A stretch of 64,000 nucleotides of DNA from Streptomyces sp. MspMP-M5 (GCF_000373585.1 NZ_KB891880.1:95542-159541), one strand, 5' to 3'; positions 37,023 to 46,131 are shown, counted from the first letter of the stretch. Program-made: numbers and translations. Notes: generated from the letters alone by a model not told the origin.

Positions 37023-40000
37023 TCAGTCCTCCGCCGACCCCGAAGCCGCCGCGGTCTTCTTGGCCGCCGCCTTCTTCGTCGTCGTCTTCTTCGCGGTGGT
37101 CTTCTTGACCGCGGCCTTCTTGGCGGTGGTCTTCTTCGCCGCCGTCTTCTTGGCCGTGGTCTTCTTCGCCGCGGCCTTCTTGGCCGTGGTCTTCTTCGCC
37201 GCCGCCTTCTTCGCGGTCTTCTTCGCCGCGGGCGCCGGCTCGGCGGGCTCAGCGACCTCGGCGGGCTGCTCGGGAGCCTCGGCGGGGGCCTCCGCGGCCG
37301 GCGCGCCGACCACGATCGTCCCCACCGCCTCGTCGGCGGCCTCCGGCGAGCCCGCCGGAGCGGACACCCGGCGGGTCGCCCGGCGGCGCGGACGCGGCGG
37401 CGCAGGCTCGGCCGCAGGGGCGGTCTCCGCCACCGGCGCGGGCTCGGCGACCGGCTCCGGAGCGGGCTCCGGCTCGACCGCCGGGGCGGCCGGCACCACG
37501 ATCGCGGCGGCCTCGGTGGCCTTGGGGGCGCCGGCCGGTGCCGTCGCCTTCCGGCTGGCCCGGCGGCGGCCACGGCTCCGGCCCGTCGCGGCGGCCTCGG
37601 CTTCCGCGGGGCTGCCGAACCACTCGTCGGTGCCGTCCACCGACGGCTGCAGCTGGGCCTCGGTCACCGCGACCGGCTCCAGCTCCGGCAGCTCCTCCGC
37701 CGGGGCGGCGACCGCCGGCACGGCCTCGGCCGCGACCTCGGCCACCTGCTCCGGCTGGGCACCGTTCGCGCCCGCCTTGCCCTTCTTCTTGCGCTTGCCG
37801 CCGCCGGCCGACGGCTGGTCCATGTGGACGATCACGCCGCGGCCGTTGCAGTGCACGCACTGCTCGGAGAACGACTCCAGCAGGCCCTGACCGACCCGCT
37901 TGCGGGTCATCTGGACCAGGCCGAGCGAGGTGACCTCGGCCACCTGGTGCTTGGTCCGGTCCCGGCCCAGGCACTCCAGCAGGCGACGCAGCACCAGGTC
38001 CCGGTTGGACTCCAGGACCATGTCGATGAAGTCGACGACGACGATGCCGCCCAGGTCGCGCAGCCGCAGCTGGCGCACGATCTCCTCGGCCGCCTCCAGG
38101 TTGTTCCGGGTGACGGTTTCCTCGAGGTTGCCGCCCTGACCGGTGAACTTCCCGGTGTTGACGTCGATCACGACCATGGCCTCGGTCTTGTCGATCACCA
38201 GCGAACCGCCGCTGGGCAGCCAGACCTTGCGGTCCAGCGCCTTCATCAGCTGCTCGTCGATCCGGTACGTCGCGAAGACGTCGACCTCGGAGGTCCACCG
38301 CTGCAGGCGGTCGACGAGGTCCGGCGCGACGTGCGAGACATAGCCGTGGATGGTCTGCCAGGCGTCGTCACCGCTCACGATGACCTTGGAGAAGTCCTCG
38401 TTGAAGATGTCGCGGACGACCCGGACGGTCATGTCCGGCTCGCCGTAGAGCAGGCTCGGCGAGCTGGTGTTGGACGCCTTGGCCTTCTTCTGGATCTCCT
38501 CCCACTGCGCCTGCAGCCGCTCCACGTCACGGCGCAGCTCGTCCTCGCTCGCGCCCTCCGCGGCGGTGCGGACGATGACGCCCGCGTCCTCGGGGACGAT
38601 CTTCTTGAGGATCTGCTTCAGCCGGGCCCGCTCGGTGTCCGGGAGCTTGCGGCTGATACCGGTCATCGAGCCCTCGGGCACGTAGACGAGGTAGCGGCCG
38701 GGCAGCGAGACCTGGCTGGTCAGCCGGGCGCCCTTGTGTCCGATCGGGTCCTTGGTGACCTGCACCAGGACGGACTGGCCGGACTTCAGCGCGGTCTCGA
38801 TGCGGCGCGGCCCGTTGGCCATGCCCAGCGCCTCGAAGTTGACCTCGCCCGCGTACAGCACGGCGTTGCGGCCCTTGCCGATGTCGACGAAGGCGGCCTC
38901 CATCGACGGCAGGACGTTCTGGACCTTGCCCAGGTAGACGTTGCCGACGTAGCTGGTGGCCTGCTCCTTGTTGACGAAGTGCTCGACGAGGACGTCGTCC
39001 TCCAGCACGCCGATCTGGGTGCGCTCGCCGCTCTGGCGGACCACCATCACCCGCTCGACGGCCTCCCGGCGCGCCAGGAACTCCGCCTCGGTGATGATCG
39101 GCACCCGGCGGCGGCCCTGCTCGCGCCCCTCGCGGCGGCGCTGCTTCTTGGCCTCCAGACGGGTCGAGCCCTTGATGGACTGGACCTCGTCGGCGCCGGT
39201 GCTCTCTTCCTTCTTGCGCGGCTCGCGGACCTTGACGACGGTGCGCTCCGGGTCGTCGACGTGCGCGGTCTCGGCCTCTGCGGTGTCGCCGCTGCGCCGG
39301 CGGCGGCGCCGGCGACGGCGGCTGCTGCTGGTGCTGGACTCCGGGTGCTCCTCGGCGCCCGGCTCCTCGCCCTCGGCGGCCTCCTCGGCCGGCTCCTCGC
39401 CCGCACCGGCCTCGCCGGGCTGCTCCTCGGCATCCTCGGCCATCTCACCGCGGCGGCGGCGACGGCCGCCCCGGCGGCGGCGGCGCGCGGGACGGTCGCC
39501 GTCCTCGCCGGTCCCGGTCTCGTGCTCCTCCTCGGGCTCCTCGACCTCGGCGGCCTCGGCGGCCTCCGCGGCTTCTTCCGTCACGGGCTCCTCGACCTGC
39601 GCGGGAGCCGCCTGGGCGGCCTCGGCCGGCTCGCCGCGGCGCCGGCGACGGCGGCGCGGGGCACCGGCCGGCGCCTCCTCCGGCGTCTCCGTGGTCGTCT
39701 CCGCCTCGCGGCGGGCGGCGTGCTCGGCGGCGGCGCTCTCGGGGGTCTGGAACATCGGCTCCGCGAAGACCGGGGCCTGGAAGACGGCCGTCGGCGGCCG
39801 CTGTGCCCGGCGGCGGCCACGCGCCGGCGCCTCGGCGGGAGGCTCCTCCTCGGCCTGCGGCGCGGGCGCCTCGGCGGCCGCGGGCTCCGCGGGCCGCTCG
39901 GCGCGGCGGCGGGTCCGGCGGCGCGGCGCCTCGGCCTCGCCGGCCGGCGGCTGCTCGGCGGCGGGGGCCGCGGGCTCAGCGGCGGCGGCCGGAGCGGTCG

Positions 40001-40742
40001 CCTTACGGGTGGCCCGACGACGGGCACGGGCCGGACGCGGCTCCTCCTCGGCGGCGGGCGCCTCGACGGCCTCGACCGCCTCTTCGGCCTCCTCCTCCGT
40101 CTCTTCCTCGGCGGACGGCGTCTCGACGACCGGCTCCGGGGCGGCCGACGGCGCGGTCGCCTTACGGGTCGCCCGGCGACGCGTACGGGCCGGACGCGGC
40201 TCCTCCTCGACGGGGGCGGCCGGGGCCTCCTCCGCGGCGGCGGGCGCCTCGACCGCCTCCGGGGCGGCGCTCTCCTCGGCGGCGGGCCGCGGCGCGCCGG
40301 CCGGAGCGGTGACCTTGCGGGTGGCCCGGCGACGGGTGCGCGCCGGACGCGGCTCCTCCTCGGCAGCGGCGGCCGGAGCCTCCTCGACGGCGGCAGCGGC
40401 CGGGGCCTCGGCGGGCTCGGGCGTCTCCGCGGACACGGAGGCGCGCGGGGAGCCGGCCGGGGAGGTGGCCTTGCGGGTCGCCCGGCGGCGCGGGCGGGCC
40501 GGCTTCTCCTCGACGGCGGCGGCCTGCGGCGCGGTGTCGGCCGCGCCTGCGGTGTCGGAGCCCGCGGCCGGGCGGTCGGTGCTCACCACGGCGGCCTCGG
40601 CGGCGCCGGCCGGCGGACCGGCCGGGCGGGACACCGCGCGGCGCCGGCGGCGCGGCGGCAGCGTGTCGCTGGGCGAGTGGTTGTTGTCGCTCTCGCGGTC
40701 CGTGGGCCGCGAGGACTCGGTGGGCTCAATAGCTTCGAGCAT
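37023..40742 (-). CDS. rne: Ribonuclease E/G with long repeated disordered arms
   Basis: 1239 residues from ATG 40742 (MLEAIEPTESSRPTD), ribosome binding site GGGAG. It is an endoribonuclease for mRNA decay and rRNA maturation. Residues 1-560 are a disordered Ala/Glu/Arg arm. The catalytic core follows, with an S1-type RNA-binding region (GNVYLGKVQNVLPSMEAAFVDIG), the metal site VVIDVNTGKF and DFIDM, and a Zn-link CVHCNGRG. The C-terminal arm ends in an Ala-Lys-Thr repeat like histone H1 (KKTTAKKAAAKK units). The motif RRRATRKATAPAG recurs in both arms. S. coelicolor RNase ES has the same arms-around-core layout. The very long plus-strand frame is a shadow. Confidence 0.96.
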   Translation of the reverse strand: MLEAIEPTESSRPTDRESDNNHSPSDTLPPRRRRRAVSRPAGPPAGAAEAAVVSTDRPAAGSDTAGAADTAPQAAAVEEKPARPRRRATRKATSPAGSPRASVSAETPEPAEAPAAAAVEEAPAAAAEEEPRPARTRRRATRKVTAPAGAPRPAAEESAAPEAVEAPAAAEEAPAAPVEEEPRPARTRRRATRKATAPSAAPEPVVETPSAEEETEEEAEEAVEAVEAPAAEEEPRPARARRRATRKATAPAAAAEPAAPAAEQPPAGEAEAPRRRTRRRAERPAEPAAAEAPAPQAEEEPPAEAPARGRRRAQRPPTAVFQAPVFAEPMFQTPESAAAEHAARREAETTTETPEEAPAGAPRRRRRRRGEPAEAAQAAPAQVEEPVTEEAAEAAEAAEVEEPEEEHETGTGEDGDRPARRRRRGGRRRRRGEMAEDAEEQPGEAGAGEEPAEEAAEGEEPGAEEHPESSTSSSRRRRRRRRRSGDTAEAETAHVDDPERTVVKVREPRKKEESTGADEVQSIKGSTRLEAKKQRRREGREQGRRRVPIITEAEFLARREAVERVMVVRQSGERTQIGVLEDDVLVEHFVNKEQATSYVGNVYLGKVQNVLPSMEAAFVDIGKGRNAVLYAGEVNFEALGMANGPRRIETALKSGQSVLVQVTKDPIGHKGARLTSQVSLPGRYLVYVPEGSMTGISRKLPDTERARLKQILKKIVPEDAGVIVRTAAEGASEDELRRDVERLQAQWEEIQKKAKASNTSSPSLLYGEPDMTVRVVRDIFNEDFSKVIVSGDDAWQTIHGYVSHVAPDLVDRLQRWTSEVDVFATYRIDEQLMKALDRKVWLPSGGSLVIDKTEAMVVIDVNTGKFTGQGGNLEETVTRNNLEAAEEIVRQLRLRDLGGIVVVDFIDMVLESNRDLVLRRLLECLGRDRTKHQVAEVTSLGLVQMTRKRVGQGLLESFSEQCVHCNGRGVIVHMDQPSAGGGKRKKKGKAGANGAQPEQVAEVAAEAVPAVAAPAEELPELEPVAVTEAQLQPSVDGTDEWFGSPAEAEAAATGRSRGRRRASRKATAPAGAPKATEAAAIVVPAAPAVEPEPAPEPVAEPAPVAETAPAAEPAPPRPRRRATRRVSAPAGSPEAADEAVGTIVVGAPAAEAPAEAPEQPAEVAEPAEPAPAAKKTAKKAAAKKTTAKKAAAKKTTAKKTAAKKTTAKKAAVKKTTAKKTTTKKAAAKKTAAASGSAED

Positions 40743-40957
40743 GCGGGCGGTTCTCCCGTCACGCTCCCGGGCGCCGCGCCTGATTCCGGCCACGGTCCGC
40801 GCGCTGGGCGCGGTCCCGCCGTCCGGGGCGCGTGCGCCGCACGGGAGCTGTCGTCTCGCTCGCCGGGCCCGGGGTCCGGACCGGCGAAAGTCTTCTGGTC
40901 AGTGCGTCCGCCGGACCGGGGTGGCACCCTGGCTGATCGGCGACGCGACGACGCGTC

Positions 40958-41785
40958 CTACGCAGTGCCGTCCCCGGAAGTGGCCGGGGAGGCCCCGCCC
41001 TGCACCGTCGCGGTACTCAGCCCGGCGGCCGTGGATGGGGCGGCCGTGGCAGCGTCGCGGTCGGGCGCCAGCGGGTCGGTCACCGTGCCGGTCTCCTCAT
41101 CGAGCAGCCCCTGCGCCAGCCTGGTCACCGCTGCGGGGACCGGCGGCGCCAGGTCGGCCGTAACCCGGAGGCCGGACAGGACGTCGTCGGGTCGAACGGC
41201 AGGTGTCAGATGCCGAACAACCAGCCGCAGTATCGCACAGGCACTGCCGTCGGGCCTATCGCCCTGAGCGGGGCCCACGGTGTCGCCCTCCGCCGGGACG
41301 GCCTCCAGACGTGCGACCGCGGCCCGGGCGTCGAAGGTCCGCATGCCGTTCTTGGTGCGGCGCTCGACCGGCACCTCCTCGGCGGCGAGGAACGCCTCCA
41401 CGGCGCGCCCGGCCTCCTCGGGGGCGACCCCGTCGAGCCGGATCTCCCACACCGACGCCTGGAGCCGGTCGGCGAGACCGCTGGTGCGGGCCTCCACGGC
41501 GTCGGTCACATCGAGACCGGCGGGCAGGGAGGCGTCGAGCAGTGCGCGGAGCGTCTCCGGGTCCCGGTGCTCGGCCAGCTGGATCTCCAGGTACTCGGCC
41601 TCGCTGCCGGTCCCGGTGGGCGCCGCGTTGGCGTACGACACCTTGGGGTGCGGGGTGAAGCCCGCCGAATAGGCCATGGGGACCTCGGCGCGGCGCAGGG
41701 CCCTCTCGAAGGCGCGCTGGAAGTCGCGGTGGCTGGTGAACCGGAGGCGGCCGCGCTTGGTGTAACGCAGTCGGATGCGCTGCAC
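40958..41785 (-). CDS. TIGR03936 / DUF2344 radical-SAM-associated protein
   Basis: 275 residues (MQRIRLRYTKRGRLRFTSHRDFQRAFERALRRAEVPMAYSAGF). This family usually sits beside, or is fused to, the TIGR03960 radical SAM protein and may act with it on a tRNA or protein substrate; the reaction is unknown. ATG 41785. The last ~50 residues are disordered. Its usual partner lies 10.7 kb away (52488-54407), separated by accessory DNA. It is upstream of the RNase E/G gene on the same strand. Confidence 0.92.
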   Translation of the reverse strand: MQRIRLRYTKRGRLRFTSHRDFQRAFERALRRAEVPMAYSAGFTPHPKVSYANAAPTGTGSEAEYLEIQLAEHRDPETLRALLDASLPAGLDVTDAVEARTSGLADRLQASVWEIRLDGVAPEEAGRAVEAFLAAEEVPVERRTKNGMRTFDARAAVARLEAVPAEGDTVGPAQGDRPDGSACAILRLVVRHLTPAVRPDDVLSGLRVTADLAPPVPAAVTRLAQGLLDEETGTVTDPLAPDRDAATAAPSTAAGLSTATVQGGASPATSGDGTA

Positions 41786-42054
41786 CGCCGGTGCAGGCGG
41801 CGGGCCTTCGGGCTGTCGCTTGCCCAGTGTTACTTCTCCTTGGTGTCAGGGCGCGGCTGGCGCCGCCCCGTCCGGATCGTCCCCGCGTGGGCGCGGATAC
41901 ATCGACCCGGACGTCTCTGCCTAGAGTACGTGCCGGCGTCCCGGACAGTTCCCGGCGGGGCGCCGGGGCCGGGTGCCGCGATCCCGTCCGCCCCGGGGAA
42001 AACCCTTCGGACGGGTGGGCCGGCTACGGCCCGGACACTGCGCCGACGCGGAGA

Positions 42055-42585
42055 TCACGCGGAGATCCAATACCGAAGTTTCTCCGCCCGGCGGTCCTCG
42101 AAAACCCCGCCGCACTCCTCGATCACCCGGCGCGAGCCGGTGTTGGTCGCGTCGCAGGTCACCAGCACCGGGTCGATGCCCAGCCGGTGCGCGTGCGGCA
42201 GCACGGCCCGCAGCATCGCGGTGGCGTGACCCCGGCGACGGGCGGTGGGACGCACCGCATAGCCGATGTGGCCGCCCAACTCGCGCAGCGACGCGGTGAG
42301 CCGGTGCCGGACGGTGATCCGCCCCAGGTACTCCGTCCCGTCCACCCACCAGAACGTGGTCATCGGCACGGGGCCCTCGGACCGCTCGTCCATGCCGACC
42401 CCGCCCGTCTGGCGAACGTAGTCGGCGAAGCCCTCGGCGGACTGCCACCGGGTGTGCCAGGCCCGCAGGTCGCGACCAAGGCTGGAAGAGGGGGAACGGT
42501 GCACGCCCTCGGCCCGGAACTCCGCCATGGCGGCGAGGAACGACTCATGAACACGAACGGTCGGTGCGCTCAGCTGCGGTGCCAT
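42055..42585 (-). CDS. GNAT family N-acetyltransferase
   Basis: 176 residues from ATG 42585 (MAPQLSAPTVRVHESFLAAMAEF); ATG 42594 is also possible. Acetyl-CoA binding motif A is visible as GYAVRPTARRRGHATAMLRAVLPHAH, followed by PVLVTCDATNTGSRRVIEECGGVFED, the usual Asn-x-x-S helix. The substrate is unknown; relatives act on ribosomal protein N-termini or small amines. The open frame continues to 43056 but is not protein-like. Confidence 0.88.
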   Translation of the reverse strand: MAPQLSAPTVRVHESFLAAMAEFRAEGVHRSPSSSLGRDLRAWHTRWQSAEGFADYVRQTGGVGMDERSEGPVPMTTFWWVDGTEYLGRITVRHRLTASLRELGGHIGYAVRPTARRRGHATAMLRAVLPHAHRLGIDPVLVTCDATNTGSRRVIEECGGVFEDRRAEKLRYWISA

Positions 42586-43010
42586 GGCGATCATTCTGCG
42601 GGCCGTCGTCGTCGCGCGACAGGGGCGGCCGCGGGTGCGTGCGTCAGCGACCCACGATCGGTCCCGCCGCCGTCCTCCAGACAGCCAGCCTGCTCCCCCT
42701 GCCCGCCCGTCCCCTTCGAGTCCCCTGCGAGGCGCCCAAGAAGTCACCCGAAAGCCAACCGGCTTCACCTCCCACCGCGCCCGGAAATCCCCAACCCGCC
42801 TGTGCCGCCTGGCGAGTTGGCGACGCAACACATCGAGGCCGACCACCTGGACACCGAGGCCGGCCCGGACTGGGGGCGTGGCGCGCCTCACGCAAACGGA
42901 CCATCTCTTTTCACGGCAAAGTCCGCCAAATGGGTACCGTTGTGTCCATGCGCAGCTCCTGGCGCGCCTGTCTTCAGGCGCCGCCCACTCCCGCCAAGGA
43001 GGAACAAGCC
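42586..43010. other. Region between the GNAT gene and the secreted peptide gene
   Basis: About 425 bases without a supported gene. A less GC-rich patch at 42898-42950 probably carries the promoter of the 43011 gene; I cannot assign boxes with confidence. Confidence 0.45.
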
Positions 43011-43184
43011 ATGACGCATCTTCGTCGAATAGCGACCCTCGCAGCAGCAAGTGCAATCCTGACCCTCGGACTCATCGCACCCGCCCAGGCGCGCCCCCTC
43101 GGAGGCGAGGGCGACGACGACTTCCTCCACCTCCACATCCACGGGCACTGTCCGCCCGTCATCGGCTGCCTCATCTCCCTCTAG
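43011..43184 (+). CDS. Small secreted histidine-rich peptide
   Basis: 57 residues from ATG 43011, with an excellent ribosome binding site (AAGGAGGAA). A signal peptide MTHLRRIATLAAASAILTLGLIAPAQA should be cut after AQA, leaving about 30 residues: an acidic GGEGDDDF segment, HLHIHGH and two Cys (HCPPVIGC), ending in LISL. The two Cys could form a small loop, and His plus Asp could bind metal. I recognise no family. It lies alone in accessory DNA. Confidence 0.72.
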   Translation: MTHLRRIATLAAASAILTLGLIAPAQARPLGGEGDDDFLHLHIHGHCPPVIGCLISL

Positions 43185-43434
43185 CGACGGCAGGGCAACC
43201 GCCGGCCGACTTCCGAGCCCGCCCGCCCCAGCAGCCCCCGAACGAGCACTCCGCTCAACTGGGCCACGTCACAGCCGAGTTCACTGACTCCACCGGAATC
43301 CGTCGGCGCCACGAGGACTACCGCTGATTGTCCTGGCGGCGGCCTTCAGCCTGCGGTCGCGCGGCCGGGAAGCCCTGTTCGCGCGAGTCCCGCCGACGCG
43401 GTCATCCCGTACGGCACGCACCACACAACAGCCG
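43185..43434. other. Downstream of the secreted peptide
   Basis: 250 bases; I see no gene, terminator or repeat worth naming. Confidence 0.4.
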
Positions 43435-44316
43435 TCACGGGCGCCCGAGTTCACGGAGTACACGGGTGAAGCGACGCAACGTCCAGGAGATCGCGGGAAG
43501 TTCCGGCGGCCAGTTGAGGAAGCTGTGCGGCATCCCCCTGGCCATCGCCAGGTCCACCCGCACCCCGGCGGCCGCGAGCTGTGCGGCGAACGCCTCGCCG
43601 GACGGCCGGAGATCGTCGTACTCGGCTGTGACGATCAGGGTCGGTGGCAGTCCGGCGGCACCGGCGGTGGCCGGGTGGACGTAACGGCCGCCACGGGGAC
43701 CCGCGTAGTGGCGGTACATCGCCGTGACCGCTTCCGGGGGAAACCGCCGGACGCCGGGCACCGGCCCGGACAGCTCCGCCAAGCGCGCCATGAGCTCGGC
43801 GGACGCCTCGGGGACCACCTCGTGCACGAGGGGATAGGCCAGCAGCAGGGCCGCGGGCAGCGGCGCTCCGTCGTCGCGAAGATGCTGGGCGACTCCGACG
43901 GCCAGGTTCGCGCCGGCGCTCGCCCCGCCCATGGCGAACCGCTCCGGCGCCGGACCCGGCTCCCGCGCACGGCCGCACGCCCAGGCCCAGGCCGACCGGA
44001 CGTCGTCATGCGGTACGGGGTAGTGCACGCCGCCGGTCGCGAGCCGGTAGCCGACCGAGACCACCACCGCCGGTGTCCGATGGGCGAGTTGCGCCGAGAC
44101 CAGGTGCGCGTGGGGCACATCGAGGCCGCCCTGGGTGAAGCCGCCGCCGTGCATCCAGACGAGACCGACCGCGGCTGGGGTCCCCCGGGGGACGTAGACC
44201 CGGACGGGGACACCGTCGGCCGTGGTGTACTCGATCTCCACATCGGGCAGGTCGTAGGGCCGGCCACCGGGTCGGGTGGTGGCGATTGCGGGGTGGAGCG
44301 GCGGCACGGTGCACAC
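43435..44316 (-). CDS. Alpha/beta hydrolase of the hormone-sensitive-lipase (esterase IV) family
   Basis: 293 residues from GTG 44316 (GTG 44307 also possible). The oxyanion motif HGGGF is at about 56-60, the nucleophile in GGASAGANLA (Ser about 133), the acid in TAEYDDLRPSGE (about 245) and His in MPHSFLNWP (about 272). This is a short-chain carboxylesterase type. Starts 6 nt after the stop of the aldolase-like gene and is surely co-transcribed with it. The divergent MarR gene probably controls both. Confidence 0.92.
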   Translation of the reverse strand: MCTVPPLHPAIATTRPGGRPYDLPDVEIEYTTADGVPVRVYVPRGTPAAVGLVWMHGGGFTQGGLDVPHAHLVSAQLAHRTPAVVVSVGYRLATGGVHYPVPHDDVRSAWAWACGRAREPGPAPERFAMGGASAGANLAVGVAQHLRDDGAPLPAALLLAYPLVHEVVPEASAELMARLAELSGPVPGVRRFPPEAVTAMYRHYAGPRGGRYVHPATAGAAGLPPTLIVTAEYDDLRPSGEAFAAQLAAAGVRVDLAMARGMPHSFLNWPPELPAISWTLRRFTRVLRELGRP

Positions 44317-44322
44317 CGCCCC

Positions 44323-45042
44323 TCATCGGGTCGCGGCGTGGCCGACCCGGCGTGTCCAGTAACGCCAGCCCGCCCACATCTGACCGGCCGGCCAGCACTC
44401 CGCCGACTTGCGCACGCTCTCCTCGGGGCCGGTCCAGCACCGGATCTCGCCGGCGGCCTGTGCGGTGAGCTGTATCCGGCAGGCCCGCTCCAGGAACAGG
44501 GCGGTCATCACGGCGTGCGCGACGTCCTGGCCGACGGCGGCCAGGCCGTGCTGGGGCATCAAACAGGCGCGCGCCGGGCCGAGCGTCTCGGCCAACGCCC
44601 GCCCCAGCGCGGGAGTGCTGACGAGACCGGCTGTGGCCGCATAGCGCGGCAGACCGTGCTCGGCGAAGACGACCGCGTCGTGACTGACCGGCAGCAGCGG
44701 TCGGTTCAGCGCGGCGAAGGCGTTGACGGCCGCGGCGTGCGTATGGACCGTCACGTTCACGTCCGGACGGGCCCGCATCAGCTCGGTGTGGATCGGATAC
44801 TCCTTGTGCACCTGGTCCGGACCGGCCAGGGAACGGCCGTTCCAGCCGACCAGAACGACGCGGTCCGGCCTGACCTCCTCCAGCCCCCAGCCGGGGGCCT
44901 TCATCCACACCCCCCGCCCCTCCGGGTCGCGCACCGCCAGGTGCCCCCACACCATGTCACCCTGCCCAGCCGCCGCCAGCACCCGGCTGCCCAACACCAC
45001 CGCAGCCGTCTCCGCCGCGCCCCCGTCCTGACTGAGTGTCAT
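44323..45042 (-). CDS. Class II aldolase/adducin family protein
   Basis: 239 residues from ATG 45042 (MTLSQDGGAAETAAVVLGSRVLAAAGQGDMVWGHLAVRD), ribosome binding site GGGGGAG. The zinc site of this family is seen as VTVHTHAAAVNAF (His-x-His) and PQHGLAAVG, with the acid in KEYPIHTEL. Members cleave or epimerise sugar phosphates, or decarboxylate related acids; here the neighbouring esterase and MarR regulator suggest catabolism of an aromatic or ester compound. First gene of a two-gene operon. Confidence 0.9.
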   Translation of the reverse strand: MTLSQDGGAAETAAVVLGSRVLAAAGQGDMVWGHLAVRDPEGRGVWMKAPGWGLEEVRPDRVVLVGWNGRSLAGPDQVHKEYPIHTELMRARPDVNVTVHTHAAAVNAFAALNRPLLPVSHDAVVFAEHGLPRYAATAGLVSTPALGRALAETLGPARACLMPQHGLAAVGQDVAHAVMTALFLERACRIQLTAQAAGEIRCWTGPEESVRKSAECWPAGQMWAGWRYWTRRVGHAATR

Positions 45043-45130
45043 ACGCCGCACTCCCCCTCGACTTCCCATTCCTGGGCCCGTTCCTGGGCCCGTTCCCGTC
45101 GGTTGATCCGCTCACAGCCACCAACATACT

Positions 45131-45173
45131 GAAGGTGCCTCTTAATTAGCACCCCTCATTAAGATGTACCTTC
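45131..45173. promoter_or_regulatory. Two-site MarR operator in the divergent promoter region
   Basis: Arm 1 GAAGGTGCCTCTTAAT (45131-45146) and arm 2 ATTAAGATGTACCTTC (45158-45173) form an inverted repeat with 14/16 complementary positions. Each arm is itself close to the dyad AAGGTRYMTCTT, so each could bind one MarR dimer. It sits between the aldolase-esterase operon (start 45042) and the MarR gene (start 45225). Confidence 0.8.
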
Positions 45174-45224
45174 ATAAAGAAGGTGGTTCAGTTGGCTGCT
45201 AACCTCGGCACATGGAGACCGACC

Positions 45225-45641
45225 ATGGAGACTGACGAGGCGTCCGGGCGCCTGGGAGAGCTGTTCCTGAACGTGGCCAAACAGGTGCGGGCCCGGCAGG
45301 CGGAACGCTTCGCGCCCTTCGGCATCACCCCCGCGCAGGCCCGCGTGCTCGGCCTCCTCGCGCGCAGCGGGACGCCACCGCGGATGACGGAACTGGCGGA
45401 GCGACTGGGCGTGGTGCCACGCGCGGTGACTCCCCTCATCGACGCCCTGGAGGCGGCAGGGCTCGTACGCCGCCTGGCCGACCCGGACAACCGCCGCTCC
45501 ACACTGGTCGAACTCACCGACCAGGGCTCCGACATGCGCCGGTCGCTCCACGCCGAGCGCGTGCGCGTCGTCGAGGACGTCTTCGCCCCCCTCACCCCAC
45601 GGCAGCGCGCGACCCTGCTGGACCTCCTCGGCAGACTGTGA
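45225..45641 (+). CDS. MarR family transcriptional regulator
   Basis: 138 residues from ATG 45225 (METDEASGRLGELFLNVAKQVRARQ), ribosome binding site GGAGA. The winged helix reads ITPAQARVLGLLARSGTPPRMTELAERLGVVPRAVTPLIDALEAAGLVRRLADPDNRRS; the D-P-D-N-R-R-S wing is diagnostic. It should bind as a dimer to the inverted repeat 50-90 bp upstream, repressing itself and the divergent operon until a phenolic or similar ligand is bound. An in-frame GTG at 45183 is within the operator region and less likely. Confidence 0.93.
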   Translation: METDEASGRLGELFLNVAKQVRARQAERFAPFGITPAQARVLGLLARSGTPPRMTELAERLGVVPRAVTPLIDALEAAGLVRRLADPDNRRSTLVELTDQGSDMRRSLHAERVRVVEDVFAPLTPRQRATLLDLLGRL

Positions 45642-45750
45642 GCGCCGGCCCGTAACGGGACCCGACCAGAGGGCCAGCCTCACGCAAGGCATCCGTTGCG
45701 TCAGTGGCCGTGATATCAGCACGCGCCGTGCCCTAAGAACGGGGAACCTC

Positions 45751-46065
45751 ATGCCCGCTTACGTCATCGTCAACGTCGATGTGCTCGACGAGGAGGCCGG
45801 TCTGGCCTACGCACCCGTGGCCCAGGAGTCCATCCTCAGCCACGGTGGCCGCTACCTGGTCGCGGGCCCCACGCCCGAGCCGGTGGAAGGCAGTTGGGAC
45901 GCCTCCCGTTTCATGGTCATCGAGTTTCCCGACATGGACCGGATCCGGCAGTGGTACGACTCCCCGGAGTACCGGCGCGCCCGAGCGATACGGGAGGGCA
46001 AGGTTCGGGTGGCGATGCTGTTCGTCGAGGGCGCGCCGCCCGAGGGCTTCTCGCTCCCGGCCTAG
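45751..46065 (+). CDS. DUF1330 family protein
   Basis: 104 residues (MPAYVIVNVDVLDEEAGLAYAPVAQES). A ferredoxin-like fold dimeric protein; FMVIEFPDMDRIRQWYDSPEYRRARAIR is the family core. Function is unproven; related proteins act as small decarboxylases or isomerases. It follows the MarR gene in the same direction after about 110 bp. Confidence 0.9.
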   Translation: MPAYVIVNVDVLDEEAGLAYAPVAQESILSHGGRYLVAGPTPEPVEGSWDASRFMVIEFPDMDRIRQWYDSPEYRRARAIREGKVRVAMLFVEGAPPEGFSLPA

Positions 46066-46104
46066 GCCGCTTCTGGAGACATTCCGGCAACGCCGCATGG
46101 GGGT

Positions 46105-46131
46105 CCCCCCGCGCCGTTCAGGCGTGGGGGG
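46105..46131. terminator. Palindromic terminator-like element after the DUF1330 gene
   Basis: CCCCCCGCGCC (46105-46115) pairs with GGCGTGGGGGG (46121-46131), one G-T pair, around a 5-nt loop. Such GGGGGTCCCCCC-type palindromes are scattered between Streptomyces genes. Lies between convergent genes. Confidence 0.6.

Noticed and set aside
36846..41267. Plus-strand open frame of 1473 codons opposite the RNase E/G gene
   Set aside because: Low-complexity Leu/Gly/Arg translation of the antisense of a GC-biased gene; no domain, no ribosome binding site.
43185..43434. Additional small gene after the secreted peptide
   Set aside because: The frames present lack ribosome binding sites and protein-like composition.
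46105..46131. Insertion-element end or attachment site
   Set aside because: A palindrome of this type is common between Streptomyces genes and sits where a convergent terminator is expected.
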